Origin: Zunongwangia atlantica 22II14-10F7
GTDB taxonomy: Bacteria; Bacteroidota; Bacteroidia; Flavobacteriales; Flavobacteriaceae
DNA length: 64,000 bases
Reading direction: 5' to 3'
NCBI RefSeq assembly: GCF_002094855.1
Contig: NZ_ARYN01000013.1
Span: forward strand, 62,001-126,000
A program made the translations under genes and the position numbers. Below, one piece after another: positions 60,894 to 64,000 of the stretch. The notes under the pieces were generated by a model that was given only the letters and a program-made list of their open reading frames with translations, had not been told where the DNA came from and did no database searches. Each line of letters begins with the position of its first letter. Positions within the stretch are counted from its first letter, which is position 1.

Positions 60894-62237
60894 TCACCTT
60901 TCAAATTGAAGCCAATCTATCTCTACTCCGTCACCGCTTTTAAGTTGCAATATCAAATCCTGAATAGCTGTGACATCATACTTAATCTTTTTGTTAAAAA
61001 TATCCCATTCCCCGCCATTGTGGATACTCAGTTCCATAATTTCCTGATCGATCTCACCTGCCAATTTTAAGGCTATAGTACCACCAGTTAGAGATCTAGC
61101 TCTTATTTTGATATTCTTAGGCGCTTTGGAACCAAAATCAACCCGATTATATCTTATCCAGGCATCAGGTTTATTTAAAACCGCTTTCCATCCGCGAAAA
61201 GGATCAAGCCTATCTAGAAAAACAACAGCAACTCCATAATTGCTTTTCGCACTATATCGGTCGATTTGAATTTTAGAGGTACTTACAGTGATACCAACTC
61301 CACGTTTGGTAGGAATCACTTTTTTAATATCGCCATTCTCTCGAAAGAACAAACTATCGGCACGAATGGATCGATTTTTATCAAAATCTGGAGAAAGATC
61401 ATTATCGTGATAAAACAAATACCACTGATTTTTATAATCTACAATGGAATGATGATTCGTCCAGGTTCCCGATTCAGATTCATCCATAATTACACCTTTA
61501 TGAGTGAAAGGCCCCATTGGATTATCAGAAACAGCGTATTCCAGTCTTTCAATATTATTGGCTACGTGAGGATATGTCATATAATAAATACCTCCACGCT
61601 CAAAAACAAATGGCCCCTCGATATGCCCTTTTTTAGGAATTTCATCAAAGGTTTTGATTTTTGAATCCAGCTCAATCATATTATCTTTTAACTTAGCTCC
61701 ATAAATTTTACTCTGAGACCAATAGAGATAAACCTGGCCATCTTTATCTATAAAAACGTTTGGATCTATACCTTCCACTCCGTTGATAGGATTATTTTCG
61801 ATCTTGTAAGGACCTTCAGGTTGTTCAGCAATCGCTACACCTATCGAAAAACCACCTTCACCCTCCCCAGCATTTTGCATCCTCGTAGGAAAAAAGAAGT
61901 AATATTTATCATCTTTTTTAATTGCATCAGGAGCCCACATACTATAAGCTTTAGAATCTGCCCATGGTACATCTTTTTGATCTAATATTTTACCATGATC
62001 TACCCAATCGATAAGATTTTCCGAAGAAAAAACATGGTAATCGGCCATATTGAACCATTCAGTACGACCTTCACCTTTAGGCGGCACAATATCATGAGAA
62101 AGATATACGTAAAGTCTCCCATCAAATACTCGAGCCGTAGGATCTGCTGTAAACTGATCCATTATAAGCGGATTCTGCGCAAAGGCATTAAAACAGAAAA
62201 AAAGCATAAACAAGTGCAAAGAATGTATCTTCTGCAT
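60894..62237 (-). CDS. GH43 family glycoside hydrolase with C-terminal carbohydrate-binding module
   Basis: The 447-residue secreted enzyme (signal HLFMLFFCFNAFAQ) has the five-bladed propeller residues of GH43: base Asp in ADPTARVFDG (32), pKa-modulating Asp in GIDPNVFID (about 160) and acid Glu in HIEGPFVFE (about 213). The last 130 residues form a CBM6-like beta-sandwich. GH43 enzymes are beta-xylosidases or alpha-arabinofuranosidases; together with the GH10-like neighbour this points to arabinoxylan. A TTATTTAGATT half-site occurs upstream at 62319-62329. Confidence 0.88.
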   Translation of the reverse strand: MQKIHSLHLFMLFFCFNAFAQNPLIMDQFTADPTARVFDGRLYVYLSHDIVPPKGEGRTEWFNMADYHVFSSENLIDWVDHGKILDQKDVPWADSKAYSMWAPDAIKKDDKYYFFFPTRMQNAGEGEGGFSIGVAIAEQPEGPYKIENNPINGVEGIDPNVFIDKDGQVYLYWSQSKIYGAKLKDNMIELDSKIKTFDEIPKKGHIEGPFVFERGGIYYMTYPHVANNIERLEYAVSDNPMGPFTHKGVIMDESESGTWTNHHSIVDYKNQWYLFYHDNDLSPDFDKNRSIRADSLFFRENGDIKKVIPTKRGVGITVSTSKIQIDRYSAKSNYGVAVVFLDRLDPFRGWKAVLNKPDAWIRYNRVDFGSKAPKNIKIRARSLTGGTIALKLAGEIDQEIMELSIHNGGEWDIFNKKIKYDVTAIQDLILQLKSGDGVEIDWLQFER

Positions 62238-62345
62238 TTTGAAATATTTTATCTTAATTGGATATTTCCAGCTATAATTTTAAAAGCTATCACGACCTAA
62301 TGCTCTATTTATCTTTTTAATCTAAATAAAACACATCTTCACAAC

Positions 62346-62371
62346 CAGGCTTTTGGTACATCAAAAGCCTG
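62346..62371. repeat. Perfect inverted repeat between the two glycoside hydrolase genes
   Basis: CAGGCTTTTG (62346-62355) and CAAAAGCCTG (62362-62371) form a perfect 10-bp stem with a 6-base loop in the 62238-62507 gap. Neither side has a T run, so it is not a clear terminator; an operator or a processing hairpin is equally possible. Confidence 0.45.
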
Positions 62372-62507
62372 ATATTAAAAGAAAATTTTAATCAAATACA
62401 TTTTACCGAAACTATGTTATTGCAACCAAGTAACCTTTGTTGGCTTAATCGCCAAAACCTTTATTATATCCTGTTATTTTGTATTAAAAAATCTTGAGCT
62501 CTTCAAT

Positions 62508-64000
62508 CTATTCCTCAGCTCCCAGGCCTATTGCAAATCCAGCATATGGTAGTTTTCTATTGTAGCCAGAATCCCATAAACCTGCCGTATTATCAACAGG
62601 TTCAGCTAATGAGATCCCGTATTGTTGTTCACTTGGAACATTAGATTTATACGAACTAACTAATCTTTCATATAATGCAGATTGTTGGACATAAGCTTCT
62701 TGCGTATTTTCTGAAATGACAATTTTAAGATCTGTAACATAAATAAGTTTTCCTGTTGCAGCTAACTCATCGAACATATTTTCTACTAGATTAAAATCAC
62801 TTTCCGTATTCAATTCTAGACCAACCGCAACACCGTCGATATCATCATTAGCTTTAAGCAAATTAATAACCGCATCTCGCTCATTGGAATTTATATCCAA
62901 ATTGGTTTCACTTAAAAACAATTTGGTAGATTCTGGAGCTTTCTCTCTAACTGTACTAAATGCAAAGGGTATGTAGTCCTCTCCAAGAAAATCTGCCCAA
63001 TAATATGAAGTTTCTTCTTCTGCATCACCACTTACAGCTATACTACCTGTTTCTTCAAAAGGTTCTTTTACTACTGTCCAGGCATCAACTTTGTCACCAA
63101 GCTCATCATATACATTCGTTATATACTCTTTAAGAACTCTCTGAACTGCATTTTTCTTAACATCTTCAGACACATCAAGCCTTACTTCACTCTGAGAAAT
63201 TGCTGGCGAGCCTACTCCAGAAGGAGTATTGCTTGTAAGAGTGAAATAGAATCGATCTATCTGAAATCCGTTTTCACGAATTGAAGCAGCGAAATTATTT
63301 TCTCCAGCCGTTAAGTTATAGGTGCCAATATTTGTCCATTTCCACCCACCAGAGCTTAAGGGCCAATAACCATATGTAAATGGGCTTCCATTAACACTAA
63401 GAAAAAATGAATCGTCACTTGCCGTAGGGCCTAATCCACGAACCCAACAAGTATAGGTTCCCGCTTTAACAGCATTGATAGTATAATTTATATAGTATGG
63501 CTCTGAACCAGGATTATTTGGAGTAAGGTAATTTTCGGCACTATTTGCCAATACGTACATTCCACCAGACGCATCAGCATCGCTATTTATTTGCCATTCT
63601 GAACCTAGAATTCCATCCTCTGCTTCAACAAATATTTCTTCAGGATTTTCAACTTTACCATTTAAATTGATCAAGGACAGTCCTTCTATATTCAAAAAAT
63701 AGGTGACATTAGGGGTATATCCCAATTCTATTTTGAAAGAAAACTCACCACTATCATCGAAATCTGTAGTTTGAAACTGAATTTTATTCCAACCTATTTC
63801 CGTAGTAAAAGTAGTGCTGGTGGAGTCTACTTCTGTCCAATCCATTTCTGGTTCATTATTATTCAAACCGTCAAAAATAACTCTTCCCTCACCAACCTGA
63901 TCGGAAAGTATGTAAAAAGTCAATTCAAATTCTGCACCTTCATCAACTGAGTAAACAGGTGATTGTAAAGATGTATCTTCTCTTGAAACGACTGATGCAT
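62508..64000 (-). CDS. GH10-like xylan-binding or xylanase protein (C-terminal part, cut by window edge)
   Basis: The minus-strand frame stays open from base 64000 to the stop at 62508 (about 497 codons), so the gene starts outside the window; the TTG at 63923 is not a real start. After two beta-sandwich modules (one CBM-like, residues with EDGILGSEWQINSDADASGG) comes the second half of a GH10 barrel: VDAWTVVKEPF, KLFLSETNLDIN, GVAVGLELN, and a final GYNRKLPYAGFAIGLG. The acid/base Glu is kept (VVKE), but the nucleophile motif TELD reads TDLK and the QxH motif reads GLELN. It may be a binding protein rather than an enzyme. Confidence 0.75.
   Translation of the reverse strand, partial: ASVVSREDTSLQSPVYSVDEGAEFELTFYILSDQVGEGRVIFDGLNNNEPEMDWTEVDSTSTTFTTEIGWNKIQFQTTDFDDSGEFSFKIELGYTPNVTYFLNIEGLSLINLNGKVENPEEIFVEAEDGILGSEWQINSDADASGGMYVLANSAENYLTPNNPGSEPYYINYTINAVKAGTYTCWVRGLGPTASDDSFFLSVNGSPFTYGYWPLSSGGWKWTNIGTYNLTAGENNFAASIRENGFQIDRFYFTLTSNTPSGVGSPAISQSEVRLDVSEDVKKNAVQRVLKEYITNVYDELGDKVDAWTVVKEPFEETGSIAVSGDAEEETSYYWADFLGEDYIPFAFSTVREKAPESTKLFLSETNLDINSNERDAVINLLKANDDIDGVAVGLELNTESDFNLVENMFDELAATGKLIYVTDLKIVISENTQEAYVQQSALYERLVSSYKSNVPSEQQYGISLAEPVDNTAGLWDSGYNRKLPYAGFAIGLGAEE

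Noticed and set aside
63921-63923. TTG taken as start of the GH10-like protein
   Set aside because: The frame continues open to the window edge, so this is an internal codon of a longer gene.
1-64000. CRISPR arrays, rRNA genes, insertion sequences, complete prophage
   Set aside because: No spaced direct repeats, rRNA-like sequence, transposase or phage structural genes were found.

Overview
The window looks like a chromosome segment of a marine or soil Flavobacteriaceae (Bacteroidota), close in gene style to Gramella, Zunongwangia or Salegentibacter; the genus is inference. Supporting signs are AT-rich intergenic DNA, the promoter -7 element TAnnTTTG in front of many genes, Bacteroidota-restricted families (DUF3109, DUF4286, DUF3078, HmuY, long ComF and Pth variants) and a truncated polysaccharide-use locus at the right end.

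Layout. 1-5.5 kb: 5' end of glyS, an envelope coiled-coil protein, ComF, an Ig-like lipoprotein, an omega-amidase, a YagU-like membrane protein and a ParDE toxin-antitoxin pair with its own palindromic operator. 5.8-10.9 kb: the ligase-associated DNA repair operon (SNM1-type exonuclease, ATP-dependent ligase, Lhr-type helicase), without a PdeM gene beside it. 11-19.6 kb: TerB-like protein, fructose-bisphosphatase, two tandem acetyltransferases, aspartokinase, a fused OlsF-type acyltransferase for amino-acid lipids, an SDR protein, arsenate reductase, a VOC protein and a D-2-hydroxyacid dehydrogenase. 19.9-31.6 kb: a long minus-strand housekeeping block (mgtE, rsmA, DUF4286, membrane protein, TPR protein, serS, HTTM protein, ribF, pth, rplY, prs, an outer-membrane barrel). 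31.7-32.6 kb: tRNA-Leu(CAA) and a gene-poor stretch rich in hairpins. 32.6-35.3 kb: a TPR histidine kinase/LuxR regulator pair with a small coupled gene of unknown function. 35.7-51.5 kb: PepSY membrane protein, HupE, dCMP deaminase, S41 protease, small membrane proteins, MarC, DUF3109, dGTPase, DUF3078, dxs, tadA, and a 1202-residue surface protein that joins a phosphoesterase-like domain with lost metal ligands, a possible atypical kinase region and an Omp85-type barrel.

52.3-60.8 kb is a haem acquisition island: ChaN, HmuY and a TonB-dependent receptor on the minus strand, and HmuT-U-V-S plus a 31-residue membrane peptide on the plus strand. Haem would be captured at the surface by HmuY, imported by the receptor, carried by the lipoprotein HmuT, pumped by HmuUV and handled by HmuS. 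The divergent receptor/hmuT control region carries two good Bacteroidota promoters and three copies of one 23-bp imperfect palindrome that resembles a Fur-type box.

60.9-64 kb is the tail of a xylan-type locus: a GH43 enzyme and the 3' part of a GH10-like protein, open to the window edge, whose active-site motifs are altered so that it may bind rather than cut xylan. No CRISPR array, rRNA operon, insertion sequence or complete prophage was seen.
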